Part shown: one piece after another, positions 17,127 through 28,011 of the stretch
Layout of the letters: every line of letters starts with the position of its first letter
How positions within the stretch are numbered: position 1 is the first letter of the stretch
Assembly: GCF_025398155.2 (NCBI RefSeq)
Contig: NZ_CP104562.2
Coordinates: forward strand, 5,580,001-5,644,000
Length of the DNA stretch: 64,000 nucleotides
Direction of reading: 5' to 3'
Source: Roseateles amylovorans
GTDB taxonomy: Bacteria; Pseudomonadota; Gammaproteobacteria; Burkholderiales; Burkholderiaceae_C
The notes under the pieces: generated by a model
What the model was told of the DNA's origin: nothing
Database searches by the model: none
The model's input: only the letters and a program-made list of their open reading frames with translations
Position numbers and translations under genes: made by a program

Positions 17127-18107
17127 TCACTCGACCTGGAAGCCGATCTCCACGCTCACCTGGCGGGCCTTCGGGATCGGCGCGAAGCGCCACTGCTTGA
17201 CGGCCGTCACCGCTGCCGTGCTGAGCTTGCGGTCCGGCGACCGCAGCGCCTCGACATATTCCACCGTGCCGTCCGGCTGCACCATGAAGCGCACTACGAC
17301 CGCCCCGTTGCGCTGCTGCGCGAGCAGGGCGCGTGGATATTCCGGTTCCACCTTCTTGAGCAGCTTCAGCGGCGCATCGTCATCCTGCACGGCTGCGGCG
17401 GCGGGCGCCGGCGAGGCCAGCGCGGCAGCCGGCGTGGCGCCGGCCGCGCCCATGGGGGCCAGGTCCTGCCCGCGATTCTCGGCGGCCAGCGAGGGCACGG
17501 CGTTGGACGCACCCGAGGCCAACGACGGGACCGATCCCGAGGACGCGGTGACGCCCACGTTGGCAGGTCCCGGCACAGCAGCGGCCATCGAGGAGGTGCC
17601 GCCGACGGACGCGGGCGGTGTCGCCGATGCAGCCGCCACGCTGCGGCCATCCACATCCGCATCGGGCTTTCTGGAGGCCGTCACCGCTGTCGGCGTTGCC
17701 TTGGCCACCGCCTTGGGCTCAGGCTTCGATTCAGCGCGGGCCTCATGCTTTTCCGGCTTCTTCGGCTCGGCCTTTTCCGCGTGGAACTTGATCCACTGGA
17801 AGACCTTGTCGGCATCCCGACGCGCACGTTCAGCGTCGCTGAGCGCCGCAGCGGCAGCGGCCGCATTGGCGTTGGCAGCCGCAGCGGTCGCGGCATTGCC
17901 GCCCGCGCCTGCGGTGGCACTGCCACTGGCCGCCGATCCCGACGACGGCGCAGACGGCGCACTGGCTGACTGCGCATGCGCTGCGCCGCCGGCCAGCGCC
18001 AGACACAAGGTCAGGCCACGCGGCCAGGACGGCATCGAGGTCAAGGAAGACAACGACGACAACGAGGAGCCAAGGGACCAACGGGACCGGGGACGACGGC
18101 TGTTCAT
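17127..18107 (-). CDS. Secreted TonB C-terminal-domain protein
   Basis: A 326-aa protein. The N-terminus looks like a cleavable Sec signal (hydrophobic RGLTLCLALAGGAAHAQS, about 30-47) rather than the membrane anchor of true TonB. The middle (about 48-230) is a long Ala/Ser/Pro/Lys-rich stretch with a short charged helix SDAERARRDADKVFQWIKF. The last ~85 residues are a TonB C-terminal domain: LLKKVEPEYPRALLAQQRNG, VVVRFMVQPDGTVEYV and AVKQWRFAPIPKARQ. Without an anchor it would be free in the periplasm, so it may not energise outer-membrane receptors in the usual way. No exbB or exbD is nearby. The ATG has AGAGGGTGG in front. Confidence 0.85.
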   Translation of the reverse strand: MNSRRPRSRWSLGSSLSSLSSLTSMPSWPRGLTLCLALAGGAAHAQSASAPSAPSSGSAASGSATAGAGGNAATAAAANANAAAAAAALSDAERARRDADKVFQWIKFHAEKAEPKKPEKHEARAESKPEPKAVAKATPTAVTASRKPDADVDGRSVAAASATPPASVGGTSSMAAAVPGPANVGVTASSGSVPSLASGASNAVPSLAAENRGQDLAPMGAAGATPAAALASPAPAAAAVQDDDAPLKLLKKVEPEYPRALLAQQRNGAVVVRFMVQPDGTVEYVEALRSPDRKLSTAAVTAVKQWRFAPIPKARQVSVEIGFQVE

Positions 18108-18447
18108 GAATCCACCCTCTGAGGCAAACGCCGGTTTCTGTTTGTAAGCAACGCCACGGCAAGAGCGACAAAGTGTAAGAAGTCACGGGGGCGACTCCCC
18201 CTCGGGGTTTGCCCGCAGCGACGCGTAACGCCGTTCACGTTGTCGCAGATTTCACAAATCGTCCGGCCCCTGGCCAGGCCTTGCCGCGGCCCATGCCGAC
18301 CGCCGGTGCGCGGCGCACCGCGATCGGGCGACATGCACCGATTGGGACCATGACCGGGTCGCGCTCATGCGGTGTTCAAACCGCCTGGAGCAGGCCTCAA
18401 GGCGACCCTCGGCGCCGCCCCCGTGTCGCGCCCTATACTGGCCGCCT
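18108..18447. other. Divergent control region between the TonB-type gene and the thiamine leader
   Basis: A 340-bp gap with no gene. Near the TonB-type gene, the minus strand carries two TTACA words about 27 bp apart, of unknown meaning. On the plus strand, TATACT (18434-18439) just before the riboswitch is a good -10 for the thi operon, although no clear -35 was found at the right distance. Confidence 0.45.
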
Positions 18448-18563
18448 GCTCCGGGGTGCCCTGGGTCACGACAGCCGACGGCTGGCGCGACACGGGCTGA
18501 GACACGGCGATGAAGCCGCGGACCCGCTGAACTTGATCCGGTTCGTACCGGCGTAAGAAGAGC
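18448..18563 (+). ncRNA. TPP riboswitch (thi box)
   Basis: The conserved thi-box elements are in order: P1 GCTC (18448-18451) pairing with GAGC (18560-18563), GGGGTGCC (18453-18460), CTGAGA (18497-18502), then ACCCGCTGAACTTGATC with the GGTTCGTACCGG stem (18522-18552). It binds thiamine pyrophosphate and lowers expression of the thi genes. The arm between GGGGTGCC and CTGAGA is longer than in many examples and contains its own GC-rich hairpin. Downstream, GGCGCCTCC (18575-18583) can pair in 8 of 9 positions with GGAGACGCC (18733-18741), the thiC ribosome-binding region, which suggests control at translation initiation. Confidence 0.94.
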
Positions 18564-18743
18564 CAGCCCTTTGGGGCGCCTCCTCCCTGCAGCCCTGCGT
18601 CTACCTGGCGCAGTCGGCACAGACCGCAGCGTCAGCGCGGTCCACAGGGCCGGGCGCACCGGTCTCCCGACCCGGGCCCTGTTCCGATCGTCGTTCCGTC
18701 CCGCTCAGGCCAAGCCTCCGGTGCCCCACCCCGGAGACGCCTG

Positions 18744-20777
<2,034 letters not shown>

Positions 20778-20782
20778 GCGCG

Positions 20783-21829
20783 ATGGCCTCCATTGCCATT
20801 GCCGGCGCCGGACTGGCGGGCCGGCTCTTCGCCTGGGCGCTGACGTCCGCCGGCCATCGGGTGTCGATCGCGGAGGCCGCGCCGGGTCCGCTGCCGTCGT
20901 TCGACGCCACCGGGGCGGCCGCCTTCAGTGCGGCCGGCATGCTGAGTCCGCTGGCCGAGCAGGAACAGGGCGGTGCCGCAGTGGCGGCGCTGGGATGGCG
21001 GTCGTTGGCGCTGTGGCCGCGCATCGTCGCGGCGCTGCCGCTGCCGGTGCCGCTGGAACAGCGCGACAGCCTGCTGCTGGCGCACGGCAGCGACCTGGGC
21101 GCCGCCCAGCGCGCGCTGAACCACATGCCGGGCGCCGAGGCCCTGGACGGTCCGACGCTGCGCGCATTGGAGCCCGCCCTGGCCGCCGGGCTGCGCGGCT
21201 GGCGCCTGCCCGGCGAAGGCCTGATCGCGCCGGTACCCGCCATGGCGGCGCTGATGGCCGGTGCCACCGGTGCGCACTGGCATTGGGGCCGCGCGGTGGA
21301 CCAGGTGCTGCCGCATGCGCTTCACCTGGCCGACGGCGAGCGCTGGGACAGCGACTGGGCCATCGATGCGCGCGGTCTCGGCGCACGCCCGCCCTTGCCG
21401 CTGCGCGGGGTGCGGGGCGAGATCGTCACCCTGGACCTGCCGGGCCATGGCCTGACCCGGCCGCTGCGGCTGCTGCATCCGCGTCATCGGGTGTACCTGG
21501 TGCCACGGTCGACGAACGAGGTGGTGGTTGGCGCCAGCGAGATCGAGAGCGAGGACCGCAGTCCGGTGTCATTGCGGTCCGCCGTGGAGCTGATGGCGGC
21601 CGCCCACAGCGTGCTGCCCGCCCTGAGCGAAGCCCGCATCGTCCGACTGGATCGGCATCTGCGCCCTGCCCTGCCCGACAACCTGCCCTCGGCCACATTC
21701 GAACCCGGCCTGCTCCGACTCAACGGCCTGTACCGCCACGGCTGGCTGCTCGCACCCGCCCTGGTGTACCGCCTGCTGCGCGACAGCGGCCTGGCCCACC
21801 TTGGCGACGACATGGACTCCTCCACATGA
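20783..21829 (+). CDS. thiO: FAD-dependent glycine oxidase ThiO
   Basis: A 348-aa D-amino-acid-oxidase-fold flavoprotein that converts glycine to the imine used for the thiazole ring of thiamine. The FAD Rossmann motif GAGLAG is at residues 8-13, and the family segments AAGMLSPLAEQ and the C-terminal NGLYRHGWLLAPAL are present. It starts 5 bp after the thiC stop and ends in an ATGA overlap with a possible long form of thiS. An amino-acid oxidase of other specificity is possible by sequence alone, but the thi context settles it. Confidence 0.93.
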   Translation: MASIAIAGAGLAGRLFAWALTSAGHRVSIAEAAPGPLPSFDATGAAAFSAAGMLSPLAEQEQGGAAVAALGWRSLALWPRIVAALPLPVPLEQRDSLLLAHGSDLGAAQRALNHMPGAEALDGPTLRALEPALAAGLRGWRLPGEGLIAPVPAMAALMAGATGAHWHWGRAVDQVLPHALHLADGERWDSDWAIDARGLGARPPLPLRGVRGEIVTLDLPGHGLTRPLRLLHPRHRVYLVPRSTNEVVVGASEIESEDRSPVSLRSAVELMAAAHSVLPALSEARIVRLDRHLRPALPDNLPSATFEPGLLRLNGLYRHGWLLAPALVYRLLRDSGLAHLGDDMDSST

Positions 21830-22047
21830 CTTCTCCCGCTTCTTCCCAATCGCTGTCGACCCACACCGACAAGGCGACCGGTGCGTCCCCCCCCTCCGTC
21901 AGCCCGGATCCGTTGTCGCATTCGACGCCCCGATCCTTGTCTCATTCGGTTCCCGATCCGGTGGCCGATCCGCCGGTCAGGTCGGCCGCCGGTCCAGGCC
22001 ACATGGCGCCTGCCCATTGGGACAGCCGTGCAGGCCCTTCCTCGCCC

Positions 22048-22275
22048 ATGGACTCGGACCCCACGCCCACGTCGATCACCGTGCGGCTTGATGACCGCGA
22101 CATCGTGCTGCGCGCAGGCAGCTCCCTGTCGGACCTGTTGACCCACGCGCAGCGCGCGCCCGACTCAGTGGCCACCGCGGTCAATGGACGCTTCGTGGCC
22201 CGTGACCGCCGCGCCGCGACACGGCTGCAGGAGGGCGACCAGGTGCTGTTCTTCCAACCCATCGTCGGAGGCTGA
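22048..22275 (+). CDS. thiS: Sulfur carrier protein ThiS
   Basis: Ubiquitin-fold sulfur carrier. Its C-terminal Gly-Gly (PIVGG end) is activated as thiocarboxylate to give sulfur to ThiG. The 75-aa form from the ATG at 22048 has normal size: ITVRLDDRDIVLRAG ... TAVNGRFVARDRR ... GDQVLFFQPIVGG. The same frame is open back to an ATG at 21826 that overlaps the thiO stop as ATGA. That start would add 74 residues rich in Ser, Pro, His and Asp. Neither start has a strong ribosome site, and translational coupling would favour the longer form. ThiG follows 1 bp after the stop. Confidence 0.88.
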   Translation: MDSDPTPTSITVRLDDRDIVLRAGSSLSDLLTHAQRAPDSVATAVNGRFVARDRRAATRLQEGDQVLFFQPIVGG

Positions 22276-22276
22276 A

Positions 22277-23128
22277 ATGACGACCACCCCCGCTGCAACG
22301 CCAACGGGCGCCCCCCGCGAGGCACCGCCAAAGGCCGACGCCCTGCAGATCGACGGCCGGACGCTGGTCAGCCGCTTCTTCCTCGGCAGTGCCGGCTATC
22401 CCAGCCCGCAACGGCTGGACGAGGCGATTCGCGCATCCGGCACCCAGGTGCTGACCGTCGGCCTCAAGCGCACCCTGCTCGCCGGGGACAACGGTGCGAT
22501 CGCACAGGCCCTGGCCACCGCCCGCGCCCAGGGCGCCCACCTGCTGCCCAACACCGCCGGCTGCCGCAGCGCGCGCGAAGCGGTGCAGATCGCGCAGATG
22601 GCGCGCGAGCTCTACCGCACCGCCTGGATCAAGCTGGAGGTCATTGGCGACGACCACACGCTGCAGCCCGACCCCTTCGAACTGCTGAGCGCTGCGGCGG
22701 AACTGGCGCGCGACGGCTTCACCGTCTTCCCCTACTGCACCGAGGACCTGATCCTCTGCCGCCGCCTGCTCGACGCCGGCTGCCCGCTGCTGATGCCCTG
22801 GGGCGCGCCGATCGGCTCTGGCCAGGGCCTGCTGAACCTGCACGGCCTGCGCACCCTGCGCGAGCGGCTACCCGACACCGTGCTGGTCATCGATGCGGGC
22901 CTGGGCGCCCCCTCCCAGGCCGCACGGGCGATGGAGCTGGGCTTCGATGCGGTGCTGCTCAACAGCGCCGTGGCCCAGGCCCGCGACCCGGTGGCGATGG
23001 CGGGCGCCTTCCGCGATGCGGTCACCGCCGGCCGCACGGCGTTCCGCGCCGGTTTGATGGCCCCGCAGGAGGTGGCGGTGGCCAGCACGCCGGTCAGCGG
23101 CCATGCCTTCCTGCTGGGATCGCCGTGA
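22277..23128 (+). CDS. thiG: Thiazole synthase ThiG
   Basis: A 283-aa TIM-barrel enzyme that joins deoxyxylulose 5-phosphate, the glycine imine and ThiS-thiocarboxylate sulfur into the thiazole phosphate. The imine-forming lysine lies in WIKLEVIGD (about 119). TEDLILCRRL, LMPWGAPIGSGQG and the phosphate-binding VLVIDAGLGAPSQAA are conserved. Residues 1-24 are a Thr/Ala/Pro-rich extension over typical ThiG (about 260 aa). The ATG at 22277 immediately follows thiS. There is no separate ThiF here, so ThiS activation must use an adenylyltransferase encoded elsewhere. Confidence 0.97.
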   Translation: MTTTPAATPTGAPREAPPKADALQIDGRTLVSRFFLGSAGYPSPQRLDEAIRASGTQVLTVGLKRTLLAGDNGAIAQALATARAQGAHLLPNTAGCRSAREAVQIAQMARELYRTAWIKLEVIGDDHTLQPDPFELLSAAAELARDGFTVFPYCTEDLILCRRLLDAGCPLLMPWGAPIGSGQGLLNLHGLRTLRERLPDTVLVIDAGLGAPSQAARAMELGFDAVLLNSAVAQARDPVAMAGAFRDAVTAGRTAFRAGLMAPQEVAVASTPVSGHAFLLGSP

Positions 23129-23394
23129 GTGGCACCATGCGGGGCTGAGCGGCGCAGGACGGTCCGGCATGGCATGGCACGAGACGTGCGATCAGGCGGT
23201 CCAGCGCTCAATCGACCATGATGGGGGGAGGATCCGCCACCGGGCGGGTCAATTGCCCCGGTGCCGACCGGGCGCGTGTGGAGGGGGCACAGTCCATCCA
23301 TGACGCGCCGCAGGTCGGCGGTGGGCCACAACAACGAATCGCGAGGCGGCGCCGTGCGGCGGCGCCGAACCCGCAGGACATCGAGGAGTGACCG

Positions 23395-25023
23395 ATGGAA
23401 GGTCTGATTTATCCCCACCCCAGCCTGGCCTCGCCCTGGGCGCCGGAGGTCGACCCGGACCTGGCCCTGCTGATGGCCTGGACCGAGGATCCGGTGCCCC
23501 CGGTCATCTGGAGCGTGGCGGGCACCGACAGCGGTGGCGGCGCCGGCCTGAGTGCCGACACCCGGGCGGCCGCAGCGATGGGCGTGCATCTGTGCCCCGT
23601 GGTGGCCGCCGTGACGGCCCAACATTCGCAAGGCGTCCAGGCGGTCTTCCCGCTGCCGGCGGATCAATTGCGCGCCCAACTGACGGCGCTGCGGCAGGAC
23701 ATGCCCGCGCGCGTCATCAAGACCGGCCTGCTGGCCAGCGCCCCGGCGATCGACGCGCTGCTGGCCCAGCGGGGGGACGCCGCGCTCGTGGTCGACCCGG
23801 TGCTGGGGGCCACGGCCGGCGGCGCCGCCTTTTGCGACGATGCGCTCCTCTCGGCCTATCGACATCAACTGATCCCCCAGGCCGCGCTGCTCACGCCGAA
23901 TCGCCGCGAGGCCGAGCGACTGCTGGGCGTGGCGGCGGGACAGCAATCGGTCCCCGAGCTGGCGCGGGGCCTGCGGCAACTGGGCGCCCAGGCGGTCTGC
24001 ATCACCGGTGGAGATGAGCCGTCGACCGACGCGGCGCTGGCGCTGGACTGGCTGGACAGCCCGCTGGCGAGCGGCTGGCTGGCGCTGCCGCGTTTGACCG
24101 CGACGCCAGACCGTCCGCTGCACCACCACGGCAGCGGCTGCACCTTCGCCACGGCTGCTGCTGCGGCGCTGGCGCGCGGCTTCGCGGTGCCGGATGCGGT
24201 GGTGCTGGCCAAGATGCTCACCTGGGCCGCGCTGCGCGACGGTCACGCGGCCGGCGCCGGCGCCGGGCCGCTGCGGCCCTCGGCCGGGTTCGTGGACGAT
24301 CCCACCGCCATGCCGGTGATGGGCTTTGAGGACGAGACATCGCCCGACGCCACCACCCTGGCCCGCTGGGAGCGCGCGCTGACCCAACCGGATCGACGTC
24401 GATTCGAACCCGGCCTCTATGCGATTGCCGACCAACCGTCGCGGGTGGCGGCGCTGGCCGCCAGCGGTCGATTCGCGCATGTGCAACTGCGCATCAAGCG
24501 GGCCGAGGACACCAGCGATGCCGACCTGACCGCCGCGATCCGCGAGACGGTCACCGCCACGGCGGGCGACGTCGGCCGCGGCACCACCCTGTGGATCAAT
24601 GACCACTGGCGGCTGGCGGTCGATGCGGGTGCGCAGGCGCTGCATCTGGGCCAGGAGGACTGGGGCGCGCTGACGGCCCAGGAGCGCGAGGAACTGCTCC
24701 AGCTGCGTCGACACCGGCGGCTGGGCCTGGGCCTGTCCAGCCACAGCCTGTGGGAGCTGTGTCGGGCGCGCGGCCTGACGCCCAGCTACATCGCCTGCGG
24801 CCCCGTCTGGCCGACGACCACCAAGCGCATGCCCTGGTTGCCGCAAGGCCTGGCGCAATTGCGCTGGTGGGCACGCATGGCCGGCTATCCGGTGGTCGCC
24901 ATCGGGGGGATCCTGTCCGACCGGCAGGTGGCGGATGCCCGCGGAACGGGGGTGGCGGCCGTCTGCCTCGTGCGCGCCGCCGAGCAGTGGATCGCTCCCC
25001 CATCGGAGCCACCCACCTCTTGA
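23395..25023 (+). CDS. thiDE: Bifunctional hydroxymethylpyrimidine phosphate kinase / thiamine phosphate synthase (ThiD-ThiE fusion)
   Basis: One 542-aa polypeptide carries the two last steps before thiamine monophosphate. Residues about 38-290 are ThiD (ribokinase fold): SVAGTDSGGGAGLSADTR, MPARVIKTGLLAS and the anion hole GSGC (246-249). Residues about 338-532 are ThiE (TIM barrel): LYAIADQ (341-347), IND, HLGQEDW, GPVWPTTTK and VVAIGGI. Motifs of both halves look intact. A linker of about 40 residues separates them. GAGGAG stands 6 nt before the ATG. The 266-bp gap after thiG holds a GC-rich hairpin (GGCGCC...GGCGCC near 23350-23370) but no T tract, so read-through from the operon is likely. 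Confidence 0.94.
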   Translation: MEGLIYPHPSLASPWAPEVDPDLALLMAWTEDPVPPVIWSVAGTDSGGGAGLSADTRAAAAMGVHLCPVVAAVTAQHSQGVQAVFPLPADQLRAQLTALRQDMPARVIKTGLLASAPAIDALLAQRGDAALVVDPVLGATAGGAAFCDDALLSAYRHQLIPQAALLTPNRREAERLLGVAAGQQSVPELARGLRQLGAQAVCITGGDEPSTDAALALDWLDSPLASGWLALPRLTATPDRPLHHHGSGCTFATAAAAALARGFAVPDAVVLAKMLTWAALRDGHAAGAGAGPLRPSAGFVDDPTAMPVMGFEDETSPDATTLARWERALTQPDRRRFEPGLYAIADQPSRVAALAASGRFAHVQLRIKRAEDTSDADLTAAIRETVTATAGDVGRGTTLWINDHWRLAVDAGAQALHLGQEDWGALTAQEREELLQLRRHRRLGLGLSSHSLWELCRARGLTPSYIACGPVWPTTTKRMPWLPQGLAQLRWWARMAGYPVVAIGGILSDRQVADARGTGVAAVCLVRAAEQWIAPPSEPPTS

Positions 25024-25328
25024 CGATTTACCTCGCCGCCGGGCCTGGGAAGAATTCGCAGCCTTGACCCGCACTGGGTCCAGCGCCTTCGGCGTTCCCT
25101 TCGCGCTTCCCCTTTTCCCCGACGAGGTCCCATGCTCCCGCTCCCGATCCCCGACCCGCGTCCGCTGCGCAGACCGTCCCCCACCCCGTACTCACGTCGA
25201 CGTCCGGATGAGGAGACCGATCGCTCCGATCCGGAGGAGCTGCCGCCGCGTCGACCGCCCCGGCCGCATTGATCAGCAAAGGCGCGCGGCCGGTCGGGCA
25301 CCACGCCGCATCTCACCGTACAGGACGT
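25024..25328. other. Convergent intergenic region, nothing recognised
   Basis: 305 bp between the ends of thiDE and the alkaline phosphatase gene. No gene with family resemblance and no hairpin plus T-tract terminator could be found by eye. The short CCCTTTTCCCC tract near 25110 is not preceded by a stable stem. Confidence 0.4.
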
Positions 25329-27377
25329 TCAGCGCGCGGTCGCCTTTGCCGGTCGCTTCGCGCCCGTGGCATCCGCCGGTGCGGTGGTGCCCTTGACGGC
25401 GGCCTGCGCCAGCTTGAAGAACACGTCCGTGTTGTCGATCACGCCGGTGAAGGCCAGCGCGCCCGGGCCGAAGGCCGACAGCGGAATGTCCGTCGCGGTG
25501 TGCACCGCCGATTCGCCGGGCACCTGGCCGGTGACCAGGTACTCACCAAACGCATCGTCGCGCTCCATCGGCACCGGGGGATACCACTTCAGCGGCTCGC
25601 TCTTGGCCAGCGGCTGTTGCGAATCACGCAGCGGTGTGGTGTTGGTGCGCCAGTCTTCATAGCGATCGGCGTTGGCGCCGTATCCCACCAACAGGCGATA
25701 GTCGATGTCGGTGGCTTCGGGGTAGCCGTCAGCGGCGATGCGATAACGCGGGAAACCGGCCTTCTCGTAGACGCCCACCACCTTGTCGCGCAGATGGGCC
25801 ACGCCCTTCTTCTGGGCGGCCTCCTGCAGGGCCTGGTCGGTCAGCATCGAGCCGCCGATCAGCGCCGCGCCCGAGCATTCATGGTCCGCAGTGACGATCA
25901 CCAGCGTGTCGCCGTTCTCGCGGGCGAATTCCTGCGCCACCTGCACCGCCCGATCGAACTCGAGGGTGTCGAGCATCCAGCGTTCGGTGTCCATGTTGTG
26001 GGCCTGCTTGTCGATCGACGCGCCTTCGATCATCAGCACGAAGCCCTTGGGCTGCTTCTTCAGCGTGGACAGCGCCGCACGGGCCATCTCGTCGAGCATT
26101 GGCTGGTCGGGGAAACCGTAGTCGTCCACCACCGTGCCGGTGATGCCCTTGGCTGCGCCTCGACGGCCGTCGATCTTGTCCAGCGCGACGTTCATGTTGG
26201 AGAAGGCGAACAGGCCCAGCAGCTTGTCCGCGCCCGCGCCATCGGTGGCGGCCTGCAGTGCGGTGCGGGTTGGCGCATAGCGGTAGCCGGCGGACTGGAA
26301 GGCCTGGATCAGGTCGCGGTCCTTGTCCTTCGCGCCGGGCGCGGCGCCCCAGCGCTTCACGATCTCAGCGGTATGGGGATCGGTGGCGGAGAACGCATAG
26401 TCGTTGCCCTCGGCCCGCTCGGAGCCGGGCGTGCCCGCAGGCAGGAACCACTTGCGGCCGCCGCCCAGCAGCACGGTCAGGCCGGTGCGGCTGCGATCGT
26501 CGAAGAACTGATCGACGATGCCGGTGCCCGCGCCCCGGTTGCTGGTGTGCACCGCATTGCCGGCCGGGGTGGCGTCGAAGACGTCCGCCGTGGTCACGAT
26601 GCCCAGCGCCTTGCCCTGGGTGCGGTGCAGATACTCGGACAGGTATTCGATGCGTGGATTGTCGAAGGCGTCGACGGTGTCGTCGGGGAACACGCCCTCT
26701 TCATTGTTGTTGTTCTTGTTGCCGGAGACATAGGCGGTCATGCCGGGCGACGAGTCGGTCACCACCGAGTTCAGCGACGCGGTCTTCACCAGCGCGGTGG
26801 CGGGGAAGGTGTCCATCGCCAGCGGCGCAATCACCTTGCCCTGCGCATAGCCGCCCTTGACGATCCGTGCCGCCGTGCGCTGGGCCGCGCCCATGCCATC
26901 ACCCAGCAAGATGATGATGTTCTTGACCTTGGGGCCCATGGCGGCGGTGAACGGCACCACCTCCAGGTTGCCGCGGGCGGTGACCTTTTGGCCGTCGGCC
27001 TGGGTGGCCTCGATGCTGAACTCGTGGCGACCGGCCTTCTCCAGGCTCACCGCGCGGACGGTGGCGATCGCGGTCTCGGCGCTCACGCCCTTGACGCAGC
27101 CGCTGGCGCAGTCGCGCAGGGCCACTGCGGCGTCCACCGCCTGGCCGTCGATGAAGAAGCGCGCGGCGCTGATGCGCTGCCCGGCGTCAGGCTTGATCGT
27201 GGCCTGCAGGTCGAAGCGTTGACCGGGCAGGAAGCGGGCGATCACCGGGTCGGGGCGGCCGCTGGCGAACATCTCGCTGGGCGGCGTCAGGCGAGTGACC
27301 GTGGGCGCGGCCTGCGCGGTGGCGGCCAGGCCCATCAGGGCGCCGGCGGTGACCAGCATCGGGGACAGTTTTTTCAT
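25329..27377 (-). CDS. Secreted alkaline phosphatase (PhoA family) with extra N-terminal domain
   Basis: Periplasmic or exported phosphomonoesterase, 682 aa from the ATG at 27377. Signal peptide MKKLSPMLVTAGALMGLAATA (cleavage after about AQA, residue 23), then an extra ~110-residue beta-rich domain, then the alkaline phosphatase fold: NIIILLGDGMG (metal Asp), DSSPGMTAY (nucleophile Ser), FDATPAG and TADHECSGAALIGG (metal Asp/His). E. coli PhoA is about 470 aa; the surplus is the N-terminal domain plus loops such as a GNKNNNNEEG insertion after the active serine. Longer in-frame starts at 27563 would bury the signal peptide. Possible phosphate control was not visible: no clear Pho box was found. 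Confidence 0.92.
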   Translation of the reverse strand: MKKLSPMLVTAGALMGLAATAQAAPTVTRLTPPSEMFASGRPDPVIARFLPGQRFDLQATIKPDAGQRISAARFFIDGQAVDAAVALRDCASGCVKGVSAETAIATVRAVSLEKAGRHEFSIEATQADGQKVTARGNLEVVPFTAAMGPKVKNIIILLGDGMGAAQRTAARIVKGGYAQGKVIAPLAMDTFPATALVKTASLNSVVTDSSPGMTAYVSGNKNNNNEEGVFPDDTVDAFDNPRIEYLSEYLHRTQGKALGIVTTADVFDATPAGNAVHTSNRGAGTGIVDQFFDDRSRTGLTVLLGGGRKWFLPAGTPGSERAEGNDYAFSATDPHTAEIVKRWGAAPGAKDKDRDLIQAFQSAGYRYAPTRTALQAATDGAGADKLLGLFAFSNMNVALDKIDGRRGAAKGITGTVVDDYGFPDQPMLDEMARAALSTLKKQPKGFVLMIEGASIDKQAHNMDTERWMLDTLEFDRAVQVAQEFARENGDTLVIVTADHECSGAALIGGSMLTDQALQEAAQKKGVAHLRDKVVGVYEKAGFPRYRIAADGYPEATDIDYRLLVGYGANADRYEDWRTNTTPLRDSQQPLAKSEPLKWYPPVPMERDDAFGEYLVTGQVPGESAVHTATDIPLSAFGPGALAFTGVIDNTDVFFKLAQAAVKGTTAPADATGAKRPAKATAR

Positions 27378-27453
27378 GACGAAGGCGCTTGGGAGGATCG
27401 GAAGGGACACGGTCTCACCGCGCCGCCGGCTGGCGGCCGCGGGGTCGACGAAC

Positions 27454-28011
27454 TCAGTGCGCATGGGCGCCGGCGGCACCCGCAGCGCCGCCGGCAGAGG
27501 GCGCGTCTTCCAGCGCCTGAGGGGGCAGTTGCAGACGGACCCAGGACACCCGTCCCGAGCCATCCTCCTGCCGTCCCACCTGCAATTGGCCGGTCAACAC
27601 CACCAGGCCGTTGCGGTGCGCGATCAGGCGCTCCCGCTGCGCCGGATCGAGCAGCACGGTGACGGTGGAGGCGGGCAGGTCATCGGCCTCGCCATCGGCG
27701 TGCTCGCTCATCCGCACCGGTCGGGGCGTCAGCCAGAAGCGGCCGGGCTGAGGCTGTTCCTGCGCCACCATGTAGCCCACCAAGCGAACCTGCTGTCCCT
27801 GCGCCGACAGCAGCGTCTCGGACAGCTGCAGCCCGCGGTCGCCCACCGGCTGGCGGAAGAACTGGGCGAACTTGAGGTCTTGCGGCGCGGCCGACGCCGG
27901 CGGGGCGATCGATTGACCGAATGCGGTGGCGCTCAGCAGGGAAGCCGCCACAGCCAAGGCGGCGCGGCGCAGTTTGGCCATCGACATGCCAGGGTTTCGA
28001 GGGTGGACCAT
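27454..28011 (-). CDS. Small secreted protein, function unknown
   Basis: About 185 aa with an N-terminal Sec signal (KLRRAALAVAASLLSATAFGQS). The mature part has LVGYMVAQEQPQPGRFWLTP, then a His/Asp/Glu stretch (SEHADGEADDLP) and TVTVLLD. That layout recalls small periplasmic DUF3299-like or OB-type proteins that list a ligand loop between two strands, but the match is loose. It ends in AAGAHAH. Start choice among ATGs at 28011, 27987 and 27981 is open; all leave the signal peptide. It is 76 bp upstream of the alkaline phosphatase gene on the same strand and may be co-transcribed with it. Confidence 0.7.
   Translation of the reverse strand: MVHPRNPGMSMAKLRRAALAVAASLLSATAFGQSIAPPASAAPQDLKFAQFFRQPVGDRGLQLSETLLSAQGQQVRLVGYMVAQEQPQPGRFWLTPRPVRMSEHADGEADDLPASTVTVLLDPAQRERLIAHRNGLVVLTGQLQVGRQEDGSGRVSWVRLQLPPQALEDAPSAGGAAGAAGAHAH

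Noticed and set aside
22732..25074. A 780-codon open frame on the minus strand
   Set aside because: It is antisense to thiG and thiDE; no recognisable domain.
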